A DNA stretch of 34,056 bases. It comes from Apostichopus leukothele (taxonomy: Eukaryota > Echinodermata > Holothuroidea > Aspidochirotida > Stichopodidae). The translations under genes and the position numbers were made by a program. The DNA lies in contig JAAAKB020076863.1 of NCBI GenBank assembly GCA_010014835.2, positions 1-34,056 of the forward strand. Reading direction: 5' to 3'. Positions 10,252 through 20,796 of this stretch are shown here, piece by piece. Below the pieces are notes generated by a model. It did no database searches. It had not been told where the DNA came from and saw nothing but the letters and a program-made list of their open reading frames with translations. How positions within the stretch are numbered: the stretch's first letter is position 1; each line of letters opens with the position of its first letter.

Positions 10252-13200
10252 TATGTCACTAAATTATTCCAGGCTGCTTGTGTCTTGGTACTGTGTCATC
10301 AGCCTCCATAACATGTCCCATCCATTGCTTTAATGTGCAGCGTGCTTTGTATTGAACTGCCTATACAGCTCCTGCTAATGGAATATGTGTACACATGCAT
10401 GTACGGTACCACCATATAGTCTGTATATATCATACCATCCATGTGAGTCATTATCATCCTGTCAAGTAGACTGCTCTATATATACATCTCAATGAGCCAT
10501 CTACATTAGATGGAGACATAGCTCTCTGTTTACTTATCCAAGTATAAATGTTATTAAATGTGTTCTTTGTGTTGGTATTGTACATGCAGTGTGCTGGTTA
10601 CCTTCACATAATAAATAGAAAAGTTAAAGCAGCATGCAGGCTCTCATAATTACATGTGCATGAATCACCTATAGAGGCAGGCAGTTCAATGCCATTATTA
10701 TCAGAGAAAAGTAGAAAACCAGAAATAACAGACTTTAAGTTTATCCCGCCGCACCACTGTGATACTCAAAATGCAAGAAATTTATGCAAGTGTATTTTGT
10801 TGAGGAAGTTATTTGAAATTATACCAAACAACCAAATAAGATATAGACTTTTAATGCTTTTGGATATGACTTGACTGTTAATGTTATTGCACAATGTTTG
10901 GTCAAAAAAGTGCATTTTAAGTGTTTGGAAAGGAAAAATACATTTAAATCAATTTAGTATGGGCATCGTTGATCTGTATTATTTCCTGCCTTAGAATGCA
11001 GTATGGATTATATGCCCTAGAGATAATTCTAGAGGTACATACAGTACTGTAGTATTAATAATAATGTTAGTTATCATTATTATTACACAATATTAAGAAA
11101 CACATACCTTGAACATACTGTAAGTATGTAGCTACTTTAATAGCACATCTTTTAAGTGCCATATTGCCAATATGATTTTTTAAATCAGCTTAATAGAGGA
11201 CAATTGCCATTTCTTGAACATGTTCTATTATTTAGGCTAATATTTATCCTTGGTAATTTATGATTTTTGTTCCAGTGACTTCCTCTACTCTATCTCAGTA
11301 AGTACAGATGTACAGACTTAGGGTGTTAATCCATGGCGGCCTGACAGTGCTGTGTGATATCTCTACTTCCTGTATGTCACAGAGAACAGTGTCGAAGGAA
11401 GTCATTTTTACTGTCTGACAAAATACATCTAGTCTAGGGAGTACAGAGGGAGGGATGCGATTGCTGAACAGTGTAAATATATACATAGTTACTCAGACAT
11501 GATGAGAAGTGCATTATGCCTGGTTGTACTGCAGATGTGCACACATATACATTACAGTAGCCCAGGACTCTTTATGACAGCAAATGTTGTGACCTGTTTT
11601 CATATACTGTACGTACACATTGCCTAGATGCAGTATTAAGTACATTGTAATGCAACATGTACAGTAGTACTACAGTGTTAGTGGTGTCATTGGTATGGTA
11701 ATCAAATATACTGTACAGTACTTTGATTTGCTTTAAATTTTCCCAGTGAAATGATTTTGAATGGGAAGTTGTTTTATCTAAATACTGACCTAGGACTACC
11801 GAACCTTAGATCTACACTCTTGAGTTGATGAAACGAACCAGTGAAGTCTATATATCCGGCTTGATCATATTCAAAGTTCAAGTTAGTAGACATCAGATCT
11901 TGGTATGTACAGTGGGATATGTATTACAGACTTACTTGACTCCTGAAGGTTGCAAATTTCAAATCCTTAGATTATTATAGTTTATTCAGCTTTAACCTTA
12001 AAGTAATGATGACAAATCTTACACAGTGAGTTATTTACTGTTCATATTTTGTGTAGCAGTTTTGAAGGTTCTGAAGTTGTCTCAAGATTAAAAAATACTA
12101 TGGTTCCTACAGTACTTACAAGTGTAAAAAACACTTTGGACATTTGTAGTGCAGCTTGACCACTGTGCAGCAAGCAGGTGGCCATGCACTACATGAATGC
12201 TTAGATTGATATCAAGATCACTTTTCTCAACTTCGTGGATGCATTGTGGCTACAGTAGCTTTAAAGTAGGTCTTTTACTTTCGTCAATTTTTTTCTCCAA
12301 AATATGAGTATTTCTTCGAAAAGTAAGATTGCAGTTAACCTTTGACTATATAGTAAGATATCCTTCAACATTTTTATTTTTGAACAAATGATTGTACATA
12401 ATTGATTTGAGTACAGTAATTAATTAATTTGGTTCAATCCGTAACATTTGTCGTCCGCACACATCGAACATTAGGGTATATATATCGTTAAATTATACAA
12501 TCAAAAGCAAATTTCAAAATTTTGGCTTTTGCTGTGAGACTTGAATAAACATTAAAACAATCTACTGTAATGGCTTACTTTGTTGTAGGATTTTACATTT
12601 TTACTACATGGACTAAGTCTTGAAATATCTACCAATGATACACAAACAGCTGCTTTACAAACTTGAAATTAGGATAAAGAGCAAGTCGATATGTCAGTCC
12701 TTTCTTTAATCAAGCTTAGCAGTAACTGCTGTGAGTTAAGTAGCATGGCTGCTGTATATAAGGAAGCATTGATTTGTATATTTTGTTGTAGTTGGACTTT
12801 GGCACTTCTGTATAAAAATAATGAAAGTGATAAATTTGACAAGACAGGAAGTTGCAGGCCTTTCTGATTTCAGAAAATGTAGGTACAGTAACTAGTGCTG
12901 GCAACATGTACATCACTGCATTTATACAGTATGTATATGTACAGTAGTTATGACAGTTAATTTCAGAAAAAGATGTAGTTTTTTGTTATTATTAAAGTTT
13001 TGATGCTATAATGACAACAATTAGAGTAAACCTTACAGGCTCACTGGCTCAGTGATCTTGGTGATTAAACATACTCCAGTTAATAGTTTAAATACTACAG
13101 TAACCTTCTACTGCTCCAACTGGCCGGCTACAGGTTTGATATCATTTTGTAAATAGGTAAGCAGTGATTCATAAGAAGGGAGTATTTTGATCCTAGTGAT

Positions 13201-13820
13201 TTCAAGTCAATGTAGTAATGTGACACCTGTACTTACTGTATAGTACAGTATGTGTGATATGGCATTGAACTGTATATCTTGTTAAATCTCATTGTCCACA
13301 TTTGCAATGATTAGTCATCAAATTCTCAAATAGTTGGATCACACATAATTAACCAGCTTTTGAATTGTATCCTCTATTGAAAGGACAAGTTTCTTTAACA
13401 TACGTACACCTTGTGTAAATATAAGCTCGTGTAAACTCCCTATTTATTTTGATGATTATTATTGCACATGGGAAATACCTTTTTCTCATAATTTGTGGTA
13501 AATTGTTGTAAGAAAGATTCTTAAAAGGTCCTGTACTTCGATACCTTTTCATTCATAGTTGCAAATAGCACTTGTAGGAAGTGAAACAATATGGGCTGCA
13601 CAAGTGTAAATGGTCATGTGGTAATGTTGATGAGGTACATAAAATTAATGGTTATAATGATGTTGGGTAGATCTAACAGCATATAGTAGCTATGGTAATG
13701 CTTGACCAAACATTGTTACTGCAATTTGATTCAATTAACATTAATGAACTAGCTCCATGATTTGACCCTGTGATACATTAATGTAGAAGCAGACGCTGTG
13801 ATCAATGTTAAATTGGTATT
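10252..13820. other. AT-rich non-coding stretch
   Basis: No supported gene. It contains a stem-loop at 11056-11085 (11-base arms TAATAATAATG/CATTATTATTA). A weak tRNA A-box-like TGGCTCAGTG near 13045 has a B-box-like GGTTTGATATC about 88 bases later, too far apart for a tRNA. Confidence 0.45.
11056..11085. repeat. AT-rich stem-loop
   Basis: Perfect 11-base arms TAATAATAATG (11056-11066) and CATTATTATTA (11075-11085) flank an 8-base loop. It probably arose from an ATT/AAT microsatellite. Confidence 0.6.
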
Positions 13821-13829
13821 GTACGCAGC

Positions 13830-14110
13830 TCGGGTTTACCCGGGATCGGTGTTGACCTTTAACTTCTGTTGTTGGTTACATTCGTGATTTGACAGAGTGG
13901 CAGTAGGCATAAATGGCAGCACTGCGCACAACACCGATGCTTATAGTTTCCTGCCTTTACTTCAAGTAAACAAACCAGCACTTCTTCGTGTCCGGTGATC
14001 GCGAGCAAGGGATCTTATACTGAGCATGGGGTCTAATGATGTAAACGGGCGGGGCTTCAAGGTCAGTTTAACGCTGAACTCTTGAGCGAAAGTCTGATCC
14101 GTAATGTAAA
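13830..14110 (+). promoter_or_regulatory. CpG-bearing candidate promoter
   Basis: This GC- and CpG-richer island in AT-rich DNA contains CGGGT-TT-ACCCG (13831-13842), several isolated CpGs and a GC box GGGCGGGGC at 14047-14055. It lies 2.5 kb upstream of the CLASP-like first coding exon on the same strand, so it could be an alternative promoter. I found no convincing splice donor just downstream. Confidence 0.3.
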
Positions 14111-16610
14111 CATGGCCACTGTACAGTAGCTCATGTGGGTTTTACGGTTTACAGCTCTGTTCATAGTACAGTTAGGAATGCAGTACCAAAATGTATCAAG
14201 TTACATTCGTAGAGAGACTAAGAGATTAGAAATGTCAGAGATGATTTTATTTGATAGGAACAAAATCATGTACTTCTGTATATAAACTCCTTGCTATGTA
14301 CAGTACAGAAGTGATCAACATTTGTCTGATATTTTGTACCTGGACACTTGTACAGTTGTGTACAGTATATAGCATACTGTATATACTGTAGGTACAGTAT
14401 ATGGATAGTAATTGGTCATTTACTAAAATAATTGCCGTGCAACATGTTTTTTGCATTTTCTGTACAGACCTGAAAAATTTGCACACCGGTCATGGAGGTT
14501 ACATCCATTACCCTAGGTGATGATTTATAATCACTTTTGTATGTTTAAGTATATCTCTCATCCTCTTTACCTTCTTGTAATCATCCACTAGTGACTGCTC
14601 TCCTCCCATTATCCTAGTCTTTACAGTATCTGTGTTTGTGAAATGAAATGTACAGTATTAAACCATTTTTGTTAATGACAAATCATTACGTAAATATCTT
14701 CCTTGTGTCAAAGCTAATTATTGATACAATTTGCTATACCCTCGGTGATGAGTCATACATACAGACGCTAGCACGTACTCCATACAGTACAGTCTGTATG
14801 TGTTATCCAGTCAAATTTACCTGAGCCTGTCTATCACTTGGAATACAGTAGTACAGCCTTTCAGAGACAATTCAACATAATCACAGATAAAATGAATACT
14901 GAGCAAGAAAAAAAAAGTCACAATATACATTCATGATAGACAGTTTACTATGGAGAGAGCTACAGTATGATTGGAGTAGACAGTATGACTATACAGGGAA
15001 TGATTCTGTGATATTAATGTACAGTAATGAGTAGAGCATTAATTTACTCGTGTTTAAACAAGCATTGAAGTGCTATTTACTTTATTAATGAGGTGATTCT
15101 TTGCATGCCCTAGTTACTTGAGTGATCTGCTATACACGTGATCAACTGATCGTGACACACACAAACTCAAAAGGCACACTTTGCAGTACAATTGTCTGTG
15201 GTGTAATAGTGAGGTTAGGGTGTATATGTGCTGTACTTTCTAATTTGGTACAGTTGAAGGACTTTTTGTGCAAAATAGTAACTCCTAGAGCACTTAATCA
15301 CTATGTGGCTTTATATTTGCTATGTGTACAGTATATGACCAGTCATGTACAGTAGCTTATAGATGGGAGTTACCATTTCAGAGGTTTCTACTGTAGCACA
15401 ATGGTTTGTTTGGGTCATTTCTCACCGAACCACTCCTTTTTACTGACTTAAAGTACAGTATGTTGAGCGATTGACTGGAAGGACTGTGTTTGTCCTGTAA
15501 AGTCTTTAACGACCTCAAAATTTACTTTAATGCTTGAGTTTTATCTACTTATTTGTATTCTCACTGGGTCATCTTAGACTCGTTAATTATATATTCATGA
15601 ATGTTCATTTGTGAATGACCAGACACTGGAAACAGTCAAATCAGAATGTTCTAAAGTAGCCCTAGAAGCTAATACAGTAATTCTATGTTCCGTGTAACTT
15701 AGAGCTGCTCTCAATGGCTCCGTCCACTAGCTTTTTGAGGTGCTTCAAATGTGGGAGAGACACGCTTTTGTAATTTCTGCCAGTTTGGAAGCCAATGTTG
15801 GAAGGATTTGGCCCTATGAACTCTGGCATCATCTTACCCAATAAACTTACAAACTGAAATGTCATGTTTTGACAGTGCACTGAAGTAATGTTTATCTATC
15901 ATGACGATCAAGTTATTCCTGTTGGTCCCATGTTACTGCAAGATATTTGTTTTATCATAAATAAGTTCTGTATAATGGAAGACTCTGTTTATGCCTACCT
16001 GTAGATTCCTTAGCAACAGACTTATTGCACTTTACATTTACTCTATAGTAGGATGGAGTGCCATATATAAAGATAGGACCTGGTATGAAATTTAACCACT
16101 TCACATTAATTTATAATGGTGCATTTACAGGTACTTCAAGGGAATAACTATGTTTTGTAAATAAACAAAGGCTCTTCATCTGATTAGTCGGATATGCTGT
16201 TTTGTGTTTGTCATACATAGTAAACAAATACTGTAAACAAGGTAACAAGTTGTATAATCAAGATCTATGTAAATTGTATTATGTACTCAATGTTAGCATT
16301 CTAAATGTCAAGTTGCATAGGTCATGAACTTGTTAGATCCATTATGAAATAAAGTAATGTTGTTCCACAGGCTCAGTTGAGCTTACAGGAGATTTTTCAA
16401 CCTGATGTACCTGTACAGTAGGTTGTCCGAACAGAAATTTGCTCGTCCTGGGTGATCAGACAAACGTTCGAAATTTGTCCTACAGGTGTTGTTTTTCAGA
16501 CAAATTTGGCTCCCTTTTGTGTGACTGTACAATAGGCATGTAATACAGTATCTAGCCATCATTTTGATTACATTGAGCACTGAGCTAATATCAATTGTTT
16601 TCTTTTTGAT
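14111..16610. other. non-coding stretch before the CLASP-like exon
   Basis: No supported gene. A perfect inverted repeat lies at 14361-14390 (arms TACAGTATATA/TATATACTGTA). A 65-codon minus-strand frame at 15683-15880 looks somewhat protein-like but matches nothing I know and has no clear splice sites. Confidence 0.4.
14361..14390. repeat. inverted repeat, TACAGTATATA arms
   Basis: Arms at 14361-14371 and 14380-14390 are perfect reverse complements with an 8-base loop. It is another palindrome made from the TACAGTA motif. Confidence 0.6.
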
Positions 16611-16617
16611 CCCTTAG

Positions 16618-16623
16618 ATGTAG
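16618..16623 (+). promoter_or_regulatory. start-stop uORF (ATG TAG) in the 5' leader
   Basis: The probable splice acceptor TTTCTTTTTGATCCCTTAG ends at 16617. The exon then begins directly with ATGTAG, a minimal upstream frame of start followed by stop, 59 bases before the main ATG at 16683. Such elements are known to stall ribosomes and lower downstream translation. The splice position and its use are inferred. Confidence 0.4.
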
Positions 16624-16682
16624 AAGCATCAAACTTTCTGGATTAACTTTTGGAGGGCTATCGTTTGGCCGGTATTAGAAGC

Positions 16683-16865
16683 ATGTCTGACCGAACTCTT
16701 GATGACATCGCCGATGATGTCATGAAGAATGAGACTGCTATGAAGTATCAAGCAGCTAAGGAGTTGCAGGAGTACCTCAGAAACCCAGCTAACTCTCTTC
16801 AGTGTGAGAACTTTGATAAATTAGTAGACAGTCTGGCAGCATGGGTGAATTCAAGTAACTTTAAG
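16683..16865 (+). CDS. CLASP-family protein, first coding exon (start of TOG1)
   Basis: This encodes 61 residues from ATG 16683 to a donor AAG|GTGAGT (intron from 16866, phase 0). The segment FDKLVDSLAAWVNSSNFK closely matches the start of the first TOG domain of CLASP1/2 (Orbit/MAST), including the conserved WVNSSN and the exon end after Lys. CLASPs bind microtubule plus ends and the lattice through TOG domains and promote rescue. ATG 16683 is chosen because the frame is closed upstream by TAA at 16644 and A is at -3. Family members run well over 1,000 residues, so this is only the N-terminus. The expected next exon (LDIL...LVTRL-like) was not found to 34 kb on this strand. The rest may lie beyond the window, the locus may be a fragment, or the transcript may end at 18775-18837. 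Confidence 0.75.
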
Positions 16866-18588
16866 GTGAGTTTCATTTAAAAAAGGATAATTCAAATGGT
16901 TTCTTCATGGCAACTTTTAAGCCAAGCTGGAAATTTGTCAAACATAGTGGTGCAAAGATAGAAAAGATATTAAATATGGCGATTGTGTATTCTCATTAAC
17001 AGATGAATACAAATTTTAAATCTGCTTGGTATGTTTGATTACTAACATTTGATATAAACTATCAACCAAATTCAACTTCCTGATGGATGGTCACTCAATT
17101 AACTTGTCCCGTGATTGTTATGGAGGCTGAGACTAGTTCTTGGATGTCCTGAGCCTTGATCCGATCTTGTGCTTTGTGTCCAGCAGTGATCAGCCACATT
17201 TGGTATTTACTTCGCTCCTTGATTACCTGTCTCCTCACAACCTCAGCACTCTAGCTCCAACTTGCCTAGAGAGAACTGGTAACCTTTTAACAGAGTACGC
17301 CCTCTATGACCAGTCACTTTCGGTGGAAGCCTCTCCTTACCCTCCTATTCAACCCTCCTCATTAGTTCTATATTTCTTGGACTTCCTTAGTCTAGCTGAG
17401 TAGCTGTTGTACTTGTGTTCATCAATGGTCAACCATGGTTAATCAGAACAATCGTTACAGTACTTACACAGTAGCAGTAGATACTATAAGCTAAGAGGTT
17501 TAATAGACTATGGTACAGTCAATGTTTGTTCGATGGATTAATTTAAAAGAAGATCACATGTAAACAGTACTGCTGTAACTTGTGTGGCACCGGTGCTGGA
17601 TTCTTGAGTAATTTCAGCCCAAACAGCCTTTCCAATTAAACCTTAAGCAGCTTAACAGAATGACAGTGATAAGAGAATAATATAGTAAGATTAGAATACT
17701 GTAACTGTTGTTTATGTCTGGTTTTGTATGTAGGCAATGGAGTATAGAGGTAGGATTAATTATACTGCAGAAAGCTTAGTGAATCAGAATGAGTAATTTG
17801 TAAAATAATAGTGAAACTGGCAAGCTGCCTCAAAAATCACTTTGTGTTGTTAAGATCACTTAATTGATTTGCATGCTAGATATTGTATGTGTATGTCCAA
17901 ATGGAAATTCTAAACTTCATTGTACATACAGAAGCAATTGAGCCGTTGTGGAAAGGTTAGTTGATAATTCCTATTGGTGAACATTACAGTTAATGATATA
18001 CATGGTAACATGTAACTTCTTGAAACAGTTTGTAATTTCTATTGTGTTCTACATACAATACAATATGATAAAGCTCTGCACTATTACTGCATGTTTCTCT
18101 ACGGTATTCATCACTCTACCTGTTTGAAGCTAAGTATTTATTGCTATTTTGATTTAAACATTATAAAAAATTAACTTTGGGTAACTAAAGAGTAGTACAA
18201 TAGTACAACTTAGATAAATATTCTCTAGGTACTGCCATACTGTAGTACTGCAGATCAATGGGAAATAGTTGCTGCAATTGTTTGGTTCTTCCAATGCCAA
18301 TCCAGGGATACAAACCTGGCCATGAAATCACCTGTCCTTCACCTGTCATATTTATGTCAAAACATAAACTTCTGCTGGTAGCACTGCTGACCTTTTGACC
18401 CAGATTGAACAGCTCTTTGAGTTGTTGGATTGGGCGAAGAGGGAGTTTGTTGTCAAAACTTGTCAATACAGTATTTATCTCAACCCCCAAATATTTTAGA
18501 ATTTAGAAAGTACCCTTCTGGAGTTCTGTATTTTATTAACTCCACTACCAATTGACTCCATTTTAGATTCTATGTTGGAAATAGATTA
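16866..18588. other. intron-like stretch, no supported exon
   Basis: It holds an 88-codon open frame at 17137-17400 that is C-rich and rich in Ser/Leu/Pro. That frame is in phase with the CLASP-like donor, but its preceding AG lacks a pyrimidine tract and the peptide does not match CLASP. A 101-codon minus-strand frame at 18185-18490 is not recognised either. Confidence 0.4.
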
Positions 18589-18618
18589 GGGGTGGGTTGG
18601 GAAGGGAGGGTGGGGGGG
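18589..18618 (+). other. G-quadruplex motif
   Basis: Six G runs of three or more (G4, G3, G3, G3, G3, G7) are separated by loops of one or two bases. Short loops predict a very stable quadruplex. It sits about 155 bases before the candidate terminal exon, on the RNA-sense strand of the CLASP-like gene. Confidence 0.75.
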
Positions 18619-18774
18619 TTGGTGGAAGCTGAAATGAAACTATTCTTTTATACTTAGTCTCCTCTTGTCATTGGCCAATTGCTTCCATTCCATCTGTTGA
18701 AAGAGTACCATATTTTATTCTTACTTTAGATCTACTTTAGCTTGTTTTTGTTTTGTATTTTTCCCATCCCATAG

Positions 18775-18837
18775 GAGCTCAAACGGGGAATATTTACACC
18801 TACACAACCACAGAATGACAGTAAACAAACAGAATAG
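18775..18837 (+). CDS. candidate terminal exon of a short CLASP-like transcript
   Basis: A strong acceptor (long T-rich tract ending TTTTTCCCATCCCATAG) precedes GAG at 18775. The frame that continues the phase-0 donor at 16865 encodes ELKRGIFTPTQPQNDSKQTE then TAG (18835-18837). An AATAAA follows about 100 bases later, repeated in a 52-bp duplication. Splicing the two exons would give an 81-residue protein with only the beginning of TOG1. This rests on splice-site quality and phase; the 20-residue tail matches nothing I know. Confidence 0.3.
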   Translation, partial: ELKRGIFTPTQPQNDSKQTE

Positions 18838-18918
18838 TAGAATGTCAAATCATCATTTACTCAGTTAATTCAATACAATATTTTACTCCATATGAAAACA
18901 AACAGAAAGATCACATTG

Positions 18919-19022
18919 CAACAAGCCATTAATGAATAAAGTATAACACCACGGTTCAGTCCTGTATTAACAACAAGCCATTAATGAATAAAGTATAACA
19001 CCACGGTTCAGTCCTGTATTAA
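18919..19022 (+). repeat. perfect 52-bp tandem duplication carrying AATAAA
   Basis: Copies 18919-18970 and 18971-19022 are identical over 52 bases, so the duplication is recent or an assembly artefact. Each contains a canonical poly(A) signal AATAAA (18935-18940 and 18987-18992) on the plus strand, downstream of the candidate terminal exon. Confidence 0.9.
18935..18940 (+). terminator. polyadenylation signal AATAAA (duplicated at 18987-18992)
   Basis: A canonical hexamer lies 98 bases after the stop of the candidate terminal exon. The hexamer is common in AT-rich DNA, so the support comes mainly from its position. Confidence 0.3.
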
Positions 19023-19283
19023 TAAAGACAACATACATTGACTATTTTACACACTTCTCTTTCTTTTAACAAGAGAAGTATTTTTGCGGATGAATAGTGA
19101 GTGACTGACACCTTACAAAAAGAATACCAATAAATATATATATATATTTCTTTCTATTATCATTGCCTATTTGCTACTGCAATCATCCTCATGCAATTGC
19201 TGCATGAAAGTTAGCACCAGCATATCATTTACAGGAACAAAATATCAAGCAACATATGCACAGAATACTGCATTCTTTCATAT

Positions 19284-19523
19284 GTCCATGTAACTTGTGA
19301 TACAGTGTGTGTTAACCCACATCACAGTCCATGTAACTTGTGATAGTGTGTGTTAACTCACCCACAGTCCATGTAACTTGTGATACAGTGTGTTAACCCA
19401 CCCACAGTCCATGTAACTTGTGATACAGTGTGTGTTAACCCACCCACAGTCCATGTAACTTGTGATACAGTGTGTGTTAACCCACATCACAGTCCATGTA
19501 ACTTGTGATACAGTGTGTGTTAA
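19284..19523. repeat. minisatellite, six copies of 40-43 bp
   Basis: Units start at 19284, 19327, 19367, 19407, 19449 and 19492, each beginning GTCCATGTAACTTGTGATA. Units 1 and 5 end in CACATCACA and units 2-4 in CACCCACA. Unit lengths vary by 2-3 bases through GT loss. Confidence 0.95.
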
Positions 19524-19524
19524 A

Positions 19525-20570
19525 AGACTGACAGCAAACAAACGACCATCACCTACTTCTTAAAATACCAGACAATTATACCTGATAAAGTTTGGTTTGT
19601 TCCATTTGAGTTATCTTAAAAGTCTTAGCACAGTACTTTTCGGTCACTTACACTTCCTATACTGTGGAATTTTATCCCCATCATGTTTAATCAAGTTAAC
19701 AATAACATTATGTTCTGCTTAGACCTTGTTTCTATTCAGAGTATTTTTTTTTACTTTTGTAAGAAGTTGCCCTACTTTATTTATAACTTGGGACCATAGA
19801 TGAAACAACAGTACAAAACACAAGAAGAACAGACTGAATATGTTAACATCCAAAAAAAAAGCAAGGATGAAATGAAGTGTTATATATAATAGATACTTCT
19901 TGCATAATAATTTACAATTTATACAAACATAGCTTTCGCGGTCACATCTTTCATGGACAAGAACAGCCCTAAGTGGATCAACCATTGTGGGGAAGTAGTT
20001 TCTGATATCAGAAGTCTCAAGCATAACAAGCCAAAGTTATGTACATTAATATACCAATCAAGAAGACAATAGCTCAGCTACACAACAACATAAACCATTA
20101 GATATATTCTGATTATGACTCCTCTTAGCTACCTGGTACAGGTAACTCTTTAACAGATGAAGAATATATACAGTATCCTTCCCATTCTATTTGCAGATGA
20201 TCAACATTAGCAGCACCATCCACATCAACCCTAAGTTAAAGAGGACTGCCCTGTTTGTTTCATTATTAAATTAAAGCAATAATGAAACATTGTTTCCAAG
20301 AGACTGAAGCTACATTATTAATCACTCATCTCACAAGAAGCCTGATATAGGTGACTGCATGTCATCAACTTTATCCCAATCTTATATGTTTAAAATTGTT
20401 AAAATAAAAATATGTTTAATAACATACAGAAACTATTAATACTAAGTATTATTACAGATGTCAATTTTGGTATCTGCCATAAATAAATCTTTCAATGCTA
20501 TGTGAATGCTATTCTTCTTTTTCTTAGGAATACAGATGACAAGGTGCTAAATGCACTCTTTTCTATGAGC
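19525..20570. other. intergenic or 3'UTR stretch
   Basis: No gene recognised. On the minus strand, possible poly(A) signals for the KIAA2013 homologue are ATTAAA (reverse complement of 20415-20420) and, further out, AATAAA near 19776. A run of short minus-strand open codons at 19719-20024 is low-complexity and hydrophobic, with no family match. Confidence 0.4.
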
Positions 20571-20796
20571 AGCTATGGCATAAAATTCACCAAGACTTGC
20601 CAAGTACACATGTAACATAGAATGCATACTGTAGCTATGGCACGTAGAATTCACCCAGTACACATGTAGGATAGAATGCATACTGTAGCTATTGCATGTA
20701 GAATTCACCCAGTATGTACTTGTAGGATAGACTGCATACTGTAGCTAATGCATGTATAATTCACCCAGTACACTTGTAGGATAGAATGCATACTGT
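20571..20796. repeat. minisatellite, four copies of about 54 bp
   Basis: Units start at 20571 (diverged), 20625, 20679 and 20735, with a partial one at 20789. The core is CATACTGTAGCTA, then GTAGAATTCACCCAGTA, then TGTAGGATAGA. It lies in the probable 3' flank of the KIAA2013 homologue. Confidence 0.9.

Noticed and set aside
13035-13145. tRNA-like A box (TGGCTCAGTG) and B-box-like GGTTTGATATC, possible tRNA or SINE
   Set aside because: The boxes are about 88 bases apart, too far for a tRNA, no acceptor stem pairs, and no flanking duplications or tail were seen.
17137-17403. Second CLASP exon
   Set aside because: LDVLS resembles the family's MDILS, but the following residues do not match TOG1 and the preceding AG lacks a pyrimidine tract.
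18270-18330. B-box-like GGTTTGTATCCC on the minus strand
   Set aside because: No acceptable A box at the right spacing and no cloverleaf.
18185-18490. 101-codon minus-strand open frame
   Set aside because: No recognised domain and no convincing splice sites. It was considered as a transposon fragment but nothing supports it.
19353-19541. Repeat protein encoded on the minus strand
   Set aside because: The repeated peptide is simply the translation of the 40-43-bp minisatellite, whose unit-length changes break the frame.
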